Of a stretch of DNA of 11,870 nucleotides, positions 1 through 7,000 are shown piece after piece. The position numbers and the translations under genes were made by a program. Source of the stretch: an uncultured Chthoniobacterales bacterium (lineage in GTDB: Bacteria; Verrucomicrobiota; Verrucomicrobiia; Chthoniobacterales; UBA10450); contig CATPAW010000158.1 of assembly GCA_955652255.1 (NCBI GenBank), forward strand, positions 1 through 11,870, written 5' to 3'. A model generated the notes under the pieces. That model was not told the DNA's origin and did no database searches. It saw nothing but the letters and a program-made list of their open reading frames with translations. Positions within the stretch are counted from its first letter, which is position 1. The number at the start of each line of letters is the position of its first letter.

Positions 1-98
1 AGCGCAGCCGTGTAATTTACTTCTGAGCGCAAAGGTAGCGTAGTCGTAGAGTCCCAGTGTCGGGCTCGTCGTTTGCACAGCTGCCTAACGATCTTTAA

Positions 99-1406
99 TC
101 AATCGCTAATTCGCGGGAGCTCGGAGCCGTGAAGTCGGCGGTCCTCGGAAAGGGCGCGACTACCAGACCATACGATGGCTAATACCAAGCCCAAAGCGCA
201 CCAGCTTGCACCGCCGACTGCTCGCCAGGCCACAATCGCGCGGAAAGAAAATGACAACACGGCTACCTGCAAGGCGACGGCAATAATCAGGAGAGCCCGC
301 GAGGCTTTTGCGTCCTGCACCAGAAACACTGCGATCGCCACAGTGTTGATTAACAGCAATAGCACCATGTGACGGGCGGTCGTTTGCGGACTGAAGGCAA
401 GCGCAAGGAAGATGAGCACAGCCCCTTCAAGACTCGTCACTGCGTTTGCTACGTGTCGGTCGCTTCTCGCTGGTCTGAAAATCAGCACTCCATTACGGCG
501 ACACATGAAAACAATCGCCGCCATGACAGCGATGAAGACGCACAAGAGAAACATCGCGGCGAATAGGTCCGGCAGCCCGTAAGACCTAGTCAACCGAAAC
601 ACGGAGGACGTGATGGAGATAGAACGGTCCATGCTGACTCTGAGTATTTTGGCCGTCTTAGGGGCTTCGATGATACCCATCATTCGGCCCATTCCTCGGA
701 GCGCGACTGCCCCGTACTGTCCAGCTCGGGCAAATCCAATTTGCATGGCAGGCAACGCCATAAAAAAACTAAACGCGACAATCGACGCGAAGGCGGCGCG
801 AAAATTTTTCTTAATCAGGAAGTATGGCACAAAGATCAGACTTAAATATTTAATGCTAGCTGTAGCGCCGACAATCGCGCCCGCCAGCAGCGGTTTGCGC
901 TGCATCCAGCTAAGGGTGCAGGCAAAGCCAAGAAGCATCAGGCAATCCGTTTGTCCCAAGATGAAGCTCGCATGAATTTTGTCGGCGATCAGGATCATTG
1001 CGATCGCCGCAATTAGCCACGGAATCGAAGGATCATTTTGAGCGCCGGTGCGAAGCCAACATCTTGCCGCTTCGCTTGCGGAGATCAGGGCTGCGGCGAA
1101 GACAAACACGCCGCTGAGAACGATCCAGATAATCGCGGCTATGTGCTCGGGCATCAACGCAAGCGGCTGGAGGATGAAGGCAAGAAATGGTGGATAAACG
1201 TAGTGCCCGTTAGCGGCTGCATAGATGTCGCTCCCATTCCACATGGCCCGAGCGGCATGATAAAAGTGATGGAAATCTTTCGTGCCGCCGATCGAAAACT
1301 GCCTCAAGACCGCATGGGCCCCCAGGATAAACAACACAATGATTGTCAGAGCGCCGTACGCGAGACGTTTCCGGGACGCGATATTAGTGAATCTTTTTTT
1401 GGTCAT
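99..1406 (-). CDS. GT87-like (DUF2029) polytopic membrane glycosyltransferase
   Basis: This 435-residue protein is strongly hydrophobic, with about ten likely membrane helices. After the first helix (about residues 17-33) comes a short loop with DFHHFYHAARAMWNGSDIY (44-62) and then YVYPPFLAFILQPLALMP (69-86). This D..Y.AA.A...G..IY...Y.YPP pattern is typical of GT87/DUF2029 enzymes. GQTDCLMLL (151-159) and ATASIKYLSLIFVPYFLIKK (181-200) match the usual mid-protein GQ and K-Y-P segments. Such enzymes, for example mycobacterial mannosyltransferases, use polyprenyl-phosphate sugars on the outer face of the membrane; the acceptor here cannot be read. The ATG start has no Shine-Dalgarno sequence. 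It lies 70 nt downstream of dgt on the same strand and could be co-transcribed. Family assignment is fairly secure; substrate is unknown. Confidence 0.8.
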   Translation of the reverse strand: MTKKRFTNIASRKRLAYGALTIIVLFILGAHAVLRQFSIGGTKDFHHFYHAARAMWNGSDIYAAANGHYVYPPFLAFILQPLALMPEHIAAIIWIVLSGVFVFAAALISASEAARCWLRTGAQNDPSIPWLIAAIAMILIADKIHASFILGQTDCLMLLGFACTLSWMQRKPLLAGAIVGATASIKYLSLIFVPYFLIKKNFRAAFASIVAFSFFMALPAMQIGFARAGQYGAVALRGMGRMMGIIEAPKTAKILRVSMDRSISITSSVFRLTRSYGLPDLFAAMFLLCVFIAVMAAIVFMCRRNGVLIFRPARSDRHVANAVTSLEGAVLIFLALAFSPQTTARHMVLLLLINTVAIAVFLVQDAKASRALLIIAVALQVAVLSFSFRAIVAWRAVGGASWCALGLVLAIVWSGSRALSEDRRLHGSELPRISD

Positions 1407-1476
1407 CGGAGAACTGCCACTCGCGTCCTTTCGGTTACGCGTCAGGACAGCACAGGAGGCGGGAAGCTACTCGCTA

Positions 1477-2673
1477 TTACTGAATTTTCGGCGCAAATTC
1501 GGCGAGCCGCGCGTGTTCCTCAAGCAAATAGCGATCGGTCATGCCGGCGATATAATCGCAGACCGTGCGATGCAATCCCTCCGCCTCCATTCGGTTCGCG
1601 GCCGTTTCGCCAAGCTGGCTTGGATCGACAATGTAGCTTTCGAAAACCTTTCGCAGCATCTCGCACGCGCGCCGGTTCACTTCCGCGACGCGCGGGTGGT
1701 AATAAACATTTTGATCCAGAAATTTCCGGAGCGCGCGGTTCGCTTCGAGCAATTCGTCGCTGTACCGAATGAGCGGCGCCGGTTGCTTGCGCACATCGTC
1801 CGCACTTTGCACGCCAGCATCGACAATCGATTTTGCGCTCGCTGCGATCACATCCCGAACCTGCACGTCGATGATGTCGCGGATAATCAATTTGTGCAGT
1901 TCGGGCTCACGCGCATCCGGATAGCGCGACAGGACCGCGCGATGGCTGCGTTGCCAAACCGAATCCTCTTCCAGTTGCGCGGAATCGAGAATTTCGAAAT
2001 CGACCGCATCGTCGAGATCGTGGCTATAGTAGGTGATCTCGTCCGCCAGGTTCGCGATCTGGGCCTCGAGCGACGGACAAAGATACTTTTCCTCACTCGG
2101 CTTCGCCGGTTCGTAAAACGCCTGGTGCTTTTGCAAACCCTCACGCACTTCGAATGTCAAATTGAGCCCCGGAAAATCCGGATACGCGGCTTCGAGCAGC
2201 TCGACCATGCGCAAGCTTTGTCGATTATGTTCGAAACCGCCGTGTTCGCGCATGCATTCCGCCAGCATCTCTTCCCCGGAATGGCCGAACGGCGTGTGCC
2301 CGAGATCGTGCGCGAGGGCGATTGCTTCCGCGAGATCTTCATTCAACGATAACGCCCGCGCGATCGTGCGACTGATCGACGCCACTTCAATCGAATGGGT
2401 CAGCCGCGTGCGTAAATGATCGCCCGTGCCGTTCAGGAAAACCTGCGTCTTGTATTCGAGCCGGCGAAATGCGCGCGAGTGAATGATGCGCGCGCGGTCG
2501 CGCTGAAACTCGGTCCGATAAGCATGACTCGCTTCGGGATATTCTCGGCCGCGCGAATCGCCCGATTTCTGGGCAAACGCCGCCAGCATGGCGCGCTCGG
2601 TCGCTTCCATTTGCTCGCGCGTCTTCCAACCATCGCGCGCAATACTTGCCGCGGCCGCCGGTTCCTTGCTCAC
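1477..2673 (-). CDS. dgt: Deoxyguanosinetriphosphate triphosphohydrolase-like HD protein
   Basis: This 398-residue HD-superfamily hydrolase is predicted to cleave dNTPs, classically dGTP, to a deoxynucleoside and triphosphate. It would act in the cytosol in nucleotide-pool control. Visible family blocks are SRGREYPE (40-47), FQRDRARIIHSRAFRRLEYKTQVF (56-79) and RTRLTHSIEVASISRTIARAL (88-108), with metal-ligand His93. They continue with ALAHDLGHTPFGHSGEEML (119-137), containing the His122-Asp123 pair, and NLADEITYYSHDLDD (208-222), containing Asp211. All expected HD metal ligands are present. The length fits the shorter dGTPase-like type rather than the roughly 500-residue E. coli Dgt, so substrate preference may differ. 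The start codon is GTG; it is preferred over ATG 2608-2610 because TREQMEA (18-24) matches the usual N-terminal block of the family. It begins 7 nt after the upstream small membrane gene, which suggests co-transcription. Confidence 0.92.
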   Translation of the reverse strand: MSKEPAAAASIARDGWKTREQMEATERAMLAAFAQKSGDSRGREYPEASHAYRTEFQRDRARIIHSRAFRRLEYKTQVFLNGTGDHLRTRLTHSIEVASISRTIARALSLNEDLAEAIALAHDLGHTPFGHSGEEMLAECMREHGGFEHNRQSLRMVELLEAAYPDFPGLNLTFEVREGLQKHQAFYEPAKPSEEKYLCPSLEAQIANLADEITYYSHDLDDAVDFEILDSAQLEEDSVWQRSHRAVLSRYPDAREPELHKLIIRDIIDVQVRDVIAASAKSIVDAGVQSADDVRKQPAPLIRYSDELLEANRALRKFLDQNVYYHPRVAEVNRRACEMLRKVFESYIVDPSQLGETAANRMEAEGLHRTVCDYIAGMTDRYLLEEHARLAEFAPKIQ

Positions 2674-2680
2674 GCCACGA

Positions 2681-3043
2681 TTATTCGTCGATTGTCGATC
2701 TTGGCGAGTCCGGAGTTTCGGTTTGCGGAAGCTGGGATCGCAAAATTCGTTCCGCTTTTCGTGCGGCGGCTCGCACCATCAGCATGTCGAAGACCGCCAG
2801 CAACAGCGCGGTCAACGCCAGCCAGGCGCAGATCAGCCAGAACAAGATGAACCAGACTGGCTGCTCACGCGGATTGAGCGCCGATTCCAAAAAGGTCGAT
2901 CCGGAAAACAAAAGCATGAGCGCTATTAACACCACGGCAAACATCGTCTTGCGCCGCGCGTTTGGATCGCGAATCAAGCCCCGGGTCGCGTGGATCACGA
3001 ACGAGGTCGTGCGCAGAGGTTTTTCTCCAGGCGAGTCGCTCAC
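2681..3043 (-). CDS. Small two-helix membrane protein, function unknown
   Basis: I do not recognise a named family for this 120-residue protein. It has a basic N-terminal segment (RTTSFVIHATRGLIRDPNARRK, residues 11-32) and a hydrophobic helix at about 34-50. A short loop contains NPREQP (57-62), and a second long helix spans about 63-88. A basic amphipathic stretch (RAAARKAERILRSQ, 91-104) leads into a polar tail. The arrangement suggests an inner-membrane hairpin with both ends in the cytoplasm. The start is GTG without a Shine-Dalgarno sequence. It is the first gene of a likely operon with dgt, whose start lies 7 nt beyond its stop. It is divergent from the methyltransferase at 3123, with 79 nt between the two starts. 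Its reality rests on the coherent helix pattern, the tight spacing to dgt, and the lack of a sensible product in other frames. Confidence 0.72.
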   Translation of the reverse strand: MSDSPGEKPLRTTSFVIHATRGLIRDPNARRKTMFAVVLIALMLLFSGSTFLESALNPREQPVWFILFWLICAWLALTALLLAVFDMLMVRAAARKAERILRSQLPQTETPDSPRSTIDE

Positions 3044-3122
3044 TGCTGAAGATTCAGCCGCTCTTTATAAAAGTCGATTCCGATTTGCCAGCGAAAACCA
3101 TCTGCGTAATTGTCGATCTTCC
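3044..3122. promoter_or_regulatory. Divergent intergenic region with shared promoter potential
   Basis: These 79 nt separate two divergently transcribed genes and must hold the start signals of one or both. An AT-rich TTTATAAAA stretch near 3064-3072 is the only -10-like sequence and can be read on either strand, but no convincing -35 partner is visible. The motif ATTGTCGATCTT lies at 3109-3120, two bases before the methyltransferase ATG and 66 nt upstream of the minus-strand GTG. Exact promoters cannot be assigned by eye. Confidence 0.35.
3104..3120 (+). repeat. Copy of the GCGTAATTGTCG[AC]TCTT intergenic motif
   Basis: This is the partner copy of 8686-8702 (16 of 17 bases identical, same strand). 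The core recurs as ATTGTCG[AC]TCT at 2691, 4148 and 11496, always on the plus strand. Function is unknown. It could be a regulator-binding site, or chance aided by codon bias, since the same word also occurs once inside pdhB on the opposite strand at 6290-6301. Confidence 0.5.
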
Positions 3123-4142
3123 ATGAAAACTTCCGCGAAAAATCAAGTCACTCCGGAACGTCTGATGCAATTTGGTTTCGCCTACGCCCCGCCACTCGTC
3201 ATCGGTGCAGCCGTTAGCAATAAGGTCTTTGACTCGCTGGCGGGCGGAGCGAAGACCGTCGCGCAACTGAGCAAGGAAACTGGCGCGTCCGTTCGCGGTC
3301 TGCGCGCGATCATGAACGCGCTCGTCGCTCTCGAACTCTTAAAAAAAGATCGACATGGAAATTTCTCGCTCACGCCCGAAAGCGAAGCATTTCTTGTCAG
3401 TAACAAGCCCAGCACGCTCGCCGGATTTTTCCCGATGAACATGAAGCGGTTAATTCCACTCTGGCTGAAGCTCGACGAAACCGTGCGTACCGGCCGGCCG
3501 GCCGAAGCGCGCAACGAAGAACATCCTGGCACCGAATTCTTCACCGAGCTCGTCGAAAATATTATCCCGATGAGTTACGGATCGGCAAATGCGCTCGGCG
3601 ATCATTTGAAACTCGCGAAAACGAAAACCGAAACGCGTGTTCTCGATCTTGCCGCCGGCTCCGGCATCTGGGGAATTGTGCTCGCGCAAAAATCTCCGCA
3701 CGTGCGAGTGACGGCAGTTGATTGGGCCGGCATGATTCCCACGACCAAGCGCATCACGCAAAAGTTTGGCGTCGGTAATCGTTTCCAATTCATCGAAGGC
3801 GATTTGCGGGAAGCGGATTTCGGCAGCGGCTACGACATCGCCACGCTCGGCCACATTTTGCACAGCGAAGGCGAAGAACGCAGCCGCAACTTGTTGAAGA
3901 AAACTTTTCGCGCGCTCAAGTCCGGCGGCACGATTGCCATTGGCGAATGGCTCGTGAACGATGACCGCACCGAGCCACTGCCGTCCCTCATGTTCGCCGT
4001 CAATATGCTCGTGAACACTGAGCACGGCGACACCTTCAGCTTCAACGAAATCAAAAGCTGGCTCGAAGAAGCCGGCTTCAAAAAAGCGCGCACCCTTGGA
4101 GCGCCCGGACCGTCGCCACTAATTCTAGCAACAAAAAGGTAG
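3123..4142 (+). CDS. SAM-dependent O-methyltransferase with winged-helix dimerisation domain
   Basis: This 339-residue protein is built like plant-type O-methyltransferases and bacterial hydroxyneurosporene methyltransferase (CrtF family). Residues about 12-95 form a winged-helix dimerisation domain: FDSLAGGAKTVAQLSKETGASVRGLRAIMNALVAL (36-70), then the wing DRHGNFSLTPESEAFL (76-91). A linker precedes the Rossmann fold, whose SAM-binding loop is VLDLAAGSGIWG (173-184). Further landmarks are the acidic strand end AVDWAGM (198-204), EGDLREADFG (225-234), HILHSEGEERS (244-254) and GGTIAIGEW (268-276). The substrate cannot be inferred. No pigment, quinone or secondary-metabolite genes lie beside it. 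The frame stays open upstream to 2646, but that stretch overlaps the minus-strand membrane gene, so ATG 3123 is chosen. There is no Shine-Dalgarno sequence before it. Confidence 0.88.
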   Translation: MKTSAKNQVTPERLMQFGFAYAPPLVIGAAVSNKVFDSLAGGAKTVAQLSKETGASVRGLRAIMNALVALELLKKDRHGNFSLTPESEAFLVSNKPSTLAGFFPMNMKRLIPLWLKLDETVRTGRPAEARNEEHPGTEFFTELVENIIPMSYGSANALGDHLKLAKTKTETRVLDLAAGSGIWGIVLAQKSPHVRVTAVDWAGMIPTTKRITQKFGVGNRFQFIEGDLREADFGSGYDIATLGHILHSEGEERSRNLLKKTFRALKSGGTIAIGEWLVNDDRTEPLPSLMFAVNMLVNTEHGDTFSFNEIKSWLEEAGFKKARTLGAPGPSPLILATKR

Positions 4143-4151
4143 GATCAATTG

Positions 4152-4182
4152 TCGCTCTCGCGGGCGAGCGAATCCTCTTTTT
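4152..4182 (+). terminator. Possible intrinsic terminator after the methyltransferase
   Basis: TCGCTC (4152-4157) is complementary to GAGCGA (4166-4171) across an 8-nt loop. The stem is followed by a pyrimidine-rich run ending in five Ts (4178-4182). It starts 9 nt after the methyltransferase stop codon. The stem is short and the T run is offset by six bases, so termination would be weak. Confidence 0.35.
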
Positions 4183-4217
4183 CCTGGACAGGTCGCGGTG
4201 CTTTCATAAACGACGCG

Positions 4218-4694
4218 ATGAAAAGGGCCACCCCGAAAACACGATCCCGTAAAAGGAAGTCCGCGGCAAAGAAAGAGATGGATCGTAGTCCTGCTCTGAA
4301 AGAGCGCCTCGAAGCAGAGTTTGCGGAAACGGTGAAGAGCGCAACGTTCTATGTCGAGGAGCCGCAGCGCTTACGCGCATTTTTTCAGGAAGCGGCGAAG
4401 CAGGCCGCGTCGTTGCCAAGAGATCCGTTCAAAGAGACATGGCCATACTTTCAGACCATGCTGCGTTTAATCCGTGCTTATTATCGAGGCGAGTATCGCT
4501 ATGTGGCGGAGAGCGTGCTCGTGGTGATTGTTGCTGCCATTATCTATGTCGTAAATCCGCTGGACCTGATTCCTGATGCGATTCCAGCGCTTGGCTTTCT
4601 TGATGACGCTACCGTCTTAGCGTTAGCAGTGCGAAGAACGCGGCAAACTTTGGATGACTTCATGACGTGGGAAACCGCAACGGCCCAGCTGTGA
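4218..4694 (+). CDS. DUF1232 (YkvA-like) membrane protein
   Basis: This protein has 158 residues from the chosen ATG. A very basic N-terminus (KRATPKTRSRKRKSAAKK, 2-19) is followed by a helical, charged region (about 25-95). A hydrophobic segment, ESVLVVIVAAIIYVV (98-112), runs into the diagnostic DUF1232 core NPLDLIPDAIPALGFLDDATVLALAVR (113-139). This DLIPD..P.LG.LDD signature identifies the family with confidence. Members are small membrane-associated proteins, and no biochemical role is established that I can cite. The frame is open back to a TTG at 4149, but that extension carries a possible terminator and a recurring intergenic motif, so ATG 4218 is preferred; ATG 4278 is also possible. 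It may be co-transcribed with the methyltransferase by read-through. It converges on pdhC with a 19-nt gap. Confidence 0.82.
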   Translation: MKRATPKTRSRKRKSAAKKEMDRSPALKERLEAEFAETVKSATFYVEEPQRLRAFFQEAAKQAASLPRDPFKETWPYFQTMLRLIRAYYRGEYRYVAESVLVVIVAAIIYVVNPLDLIPDAIPALGFLDDATVLALAVRRTRQTLDDFMTWETATAQL

Positions 4695-4701
4695 TGTAAC
4701 C

Positions 4702-4715
4702 AGGGCGCTCGCCCT
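4702..4715. terminator. Short GC hairpin between convergent genes
   Basis: AGGGC (4702-4706) pairs with GCCCT (4711-4715) around the loop GCTC, in the 19-nt gap between the DUF1232 gene and pdhC; it overlaps the pdhC stop codon (4714-4716). It could serve as a bidirectional transcription stop. No T tract follows on either strand, so this is only a structural suggestion. Confidence 0.3.
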
Positions 4716-5994
4716 ACACCAACAACAACGCGGGATTTTCGAGGAGGTGGCGGAGTTCTTTTAGATACTCGGCGCCGAGAGCGCCGTCGATGACACGGTG
4801 GTCGCAGCTCATTCCGATACTCATGCGATGGCCGACGATGATTTGGTCGGAATCATCGACCACCGCGGTTTTTACGATTGCGCCGATCGACAAGATAAAA
4901 CCCTGCGGCGGATTTATGATGGCGAAGAAACTATCGATGCCCATGCCGCCGAGATTTGAGACGGTGAAACTTCCGCCCTGAAATTCTTCCGGTTTCATGC
5001 GCTTGTTGCGCGCGCGATTGGCCAGATCTTTCACGAGCTCGCTGATTTCACGCAGCGATTTGGTTTGCGCGGCGCGAATGACCGGCGCGACCAATCCATC
5101 TTCAATCGCCACCGCGATGGCAAGATCGATATCCGCGTACTGGACAACTGCGTCGCCATCAAACGATGCATTCACTTTGGGAACTTTCGCCGCCGCCTGC
5201 ACGGCCGCTTTCAAAACAAAATCGTTGACGGTGATCTTCGACGTGTCGGCACCTTCGCCGGCAGACTTCAATTCGGCGCGCGCGGCCATGAGCGGCCCGG
5301 CATCGATGTCGATGTTGAGATAAAAGTGCGGAACTGGACCGAGGCTTTCGGCCAGCCGTTGCGCGATGATCTTGCGCATGCCCGAAAGGTTGATGCGTGT
5401 GCCTCCGTCAGTTTTCATCGATGGAGCAGCCTTTTGCGGTGCGGCGCCTTTTGATTTCGCTGCCCCTCGCACGTCCGTTTCCGTGACGCGACCGTCGGGG
5501 CCTGTTCCCTTCACGCTGCCAAGATCGACACCTAGCTCAGCCGCAATTCGCCGCGCGACCGGCGAAGCTTTGGCCCGCGCTTCTTCGCCTTTGTCGATCT
5601 GTGCTGCGGGCGCAGCTTCTTTTGCTTTCGCCGGCGCCGGCTTTTCTGCTTCCTTTTTCTTTGTCTCTTCCGCTTTCGGCTCTGCTTTTTTTTCTTCTTT
5701 CTTTTCGGCTTTCGCCTCCGCGGGTTTTTCTTTCTTTTCCTCAACCGGCGCTTCCTCGCCTTCACCGCCGATGAACGCAATCTTGTCGCCGACGTTTACC
5801 TTTCCGCCTTCTTCGACGTAAATCTCGGTGAGCGTCCCGTCTTCGGGTGATTCCCACTCCATCGTCGCCTTGTCCGTCTCGATTTCCGCGATGACGTCCC
5901 CGGCCGAAACTTTGTCGCCTTTCTTTTTCTTCCACGAGACGAGCGTTCCTTCAGTCATCGTGTCGCTGAGCTTCGGCATTTGAATTTCAGGCAT
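4714..5994 (-). CDS. pdhC: Pyruvate dehydrogenase E2, dihydrolipoamide acetyltransferase
   Basis: This 426-residue protein is the core of the pyruvate dehydrogenase complex. It transfers the acetyl group from lipoamide to CoA in the cytosol. A single N-terminal lipoyl domain (1-78) carries the lipoylation site ETDKATME, with Lys42. A charged, Lys/Glu/Ala/Pro-rich flexible linker follows (about 80-140). The peripheral subunit-binding domain (143-178) reads ASPVARRIAAELGVDLGSVKGTG and holds E1 and/or E3. A second linker leads to the catalytic domain (about 200-426), which ends with SCDHRVIDGALGAEYL (396-411). His399 and Asp403 are the expected active-site residues, and the protein finishes in the usual PALLLV. 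It starts 22 nt after pdhB with no Shine-Dalgarno sequence. The pyruvate rather than branched-chain or 2-oxoglutarate assignment comes from the E1 neighbours and is likely but not proven. Confidence 0.95.
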   Translation of the reverse strand: MPEIQMPKLSDTMTEGTLVSWKKKKGDKVSAGDVIAEIETDKATMEWESPEDGTLTEIYVEEGGKVNVGDKIAFIGGEGEEAPVEEKKEKPAEAKAEKKEEKKAEPKAEETKKKEAEKPAPAKAKEAAPAAQIDKGEEARAKASPVARRIAAELGVDLGSVKGTGPDGRVTETDVRGAAKSKGAAPQKAAPSMKTDGGTRINLSGMRKIIAQRLAESLGPVPHFYLNIDIDAGPLMAARAELKSAGEGADTSKITVNDFVLKAAVQAAAKVPKVNASFDGDAVVQYADIDLAIAVAIEDGLVAPVIRAAQTKSLREISELVKDLANRARNKRMKPEEFQGGSFTVSNLGGMGIDSFFAIINPPQGFILSIGAIVKTAVVDDSDQIIVGHRMSIGMSCDHRVIDGALGAEYLKELRHLLENPALLLV

Positions 5995-6016
5995 GGCTAA
6001 AATCAGCAGTCAGAGA

Positions 6017-7000
6017 TCAGGCGTAACAGACCTTTTTCACGGCGGCGATTAATTTGTCCGCGTTCGGCAACACCGCTTTCTCGAGACGTTCGTTGTAAGG
6101 CATCGGCACGTCCTCTTGAGAAACGCGCACGATGGGCGCATCGAGCTCATCGAAAATATTTTTCTGGATGCGGTAGCAAACTTCCGCGCCGACGCCACAG
6201 AACGGCCGGTCTTGTTCGACAATCACGACGCGATGGGTTTTCGCGACCGAATCGAAAATAGCTCTTTCGTCGAGCGGTTTGATGGAGCGAAGATCGACAA
6301 TCTCCGCAGAAATGTCTTCGTCTTCCAGTTGCGCGGCCACGGCGAGCGCGAGCCGGACCGTTTGCGCGTAACAGATAATCGAGACATCGCTGCCTTCGCG
6401 TTTCACTTCCGCTTCGCCCAGCGGAATGAGCAGCTCTTCATCCGGCGGCTCGACCATTCCTTTCGAGCTGTAGAGAAGCTCCGCCTCAAGGACGAGCACC
6501 GGATTGTCGTCCCGCACGGCGGTTTTGAGTAAACCTTTCGCGTCGCGTGGAGTGGCCGGCGTGCAAACTTTTAATCCGGGCGCGTTTGCGTAAATCGGTT
6601 CCGTCGCGTGCGAATGGGTCGCGCCGAGTTGATGGGCCGGGCCGTTTGGTCCGCGAAAGGTGATTGGAATATTAAATTGTCCACCAGACATCGTGAACAT
6701 GTTCGGCGCGTTGTTTACGACCTGATCGAAAGCGACGAGCGAAAAACTGAACGTCATGAACTCGATAATGGGCCGCAAGCCAACCATGGCTGCGCCCACT
6801 CCGAGCCCGGCGAAACCGTTTTCACTGATCGGCGTATCGATGATGCGTTTCGGGCCAAAGCGTTCGAGCAAACCCTGGCTGACTTTGTAAGCCCCGTTGT
6901 ATTCGGCGACTTCTTCGCCCATCAGAAACACGTTGGGATCGCGCTCCAATTCTTCGGCGAGCGCTTCGTTGAGCGCCTGACGATAAGTAATTTCCCTCAT
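6017..7000 (-). CDS. pdhB: Pyruvate dehydrogenase E1 component, beta subunit
   Basis: This 327-residue subunit pairs with PdhA to form the thiamine-diphosphate-dependent E1 heterotetramer, which decarboxylates pyruvate and acetylates the E2 lipoyl group. It opens with REITYRQALNEALAEELERDPNVFLMGEEVAEYNGAYKVSQGL (2-44), a hallmark of the family. Family blocks that follow are RIIDTPISENGFAGLGVGAAMVGLRPIIEFMTFSFSLVAFDQVVNNAPN (52-100), with Glu60 as the conserved cofactor-contacting glutamate, and then RGPNGPAHQLGATHSH (116-131). The C-terminal transketolase-like domain contains EIVDLRSIKPLDE. Length is normal for the family. The ATG overlaps the pdhA stop codon as ATGA, implying translational coupling. 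No independent Shine-Dalgarno sequence is visible because the start abuts the palindromic element at the end of pdhA. Confidence 0.95.
   Translation of the reverse strand: MREITYRQALNEALAEELERDPNVFLMGEEVAEYNGAYKVSQGLLERFGPKRIIDTPISENGFAGLGVGAAMVGLRPIIEFMTFSFSLVAFDQVVNNAPNMFTMSGGQFNIPITFRGPNGPAHQLGATHSHATEPIYANAPGLKVCTPATPRDAKGLLKTAVRDDNPVLVLEAELLYSSKGMVEPPDEELLIPLGEAEVKREGSDVSIICYAQTVRLALAVAAQLEDEDISAEIVDLRSIKPLDERAIFDSVAKTHRVVIVEQDRPFCGVGAEVCYRIQKNIFDELDAPIVRVSQEDVPMPYNERLEKAVLPNADKLIAAVKKVCYA

Noticed and set aside
1..98. Possible tRNA or gene end at the left edge
   Set aside because: I looked for a T-loop sequence and an acceptor stem and found none. Plus-strand frames stop within 43 bases, so no feature can be supported.
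1282..2352. Long plus-strand open frame of 356 codons opposite dgt
   Set aside because: It is antisense to a clearly conserved HD hydrolase with all catalytic residues. Its translation is Arg/Ile/Phe-rich with no domain, as expected from the codon bias of the real gene.
2646..3122. Extension of the methyltransferase frame by 159 codons upstream
   Set aside because: It covers the whole of the small membrane gene on the other strand and shows no domain. ATG 3123 directly precedes the winged-helix domain and gives a family-normal length.
5640..5750. Repetitive TTTCTTTTC/CTTTCGGC tract as a possible tandem repeat
   Set aside because: It encodes the Lys/Glu/Ala/Pro linker between the lipoyl and subunit-binding domains of E2. 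Such repetitiveness is normal for the family and there is no regular unit length.
5532..5780. Very basic Arg/Lys-rich minus-strand frame
   Set aside because: It is a frame-shifted reading of the charged Lys/Glu/Ala linker of the E2 protein. Low-complexity codons create the apparent nucleic-acid-binding peptide.
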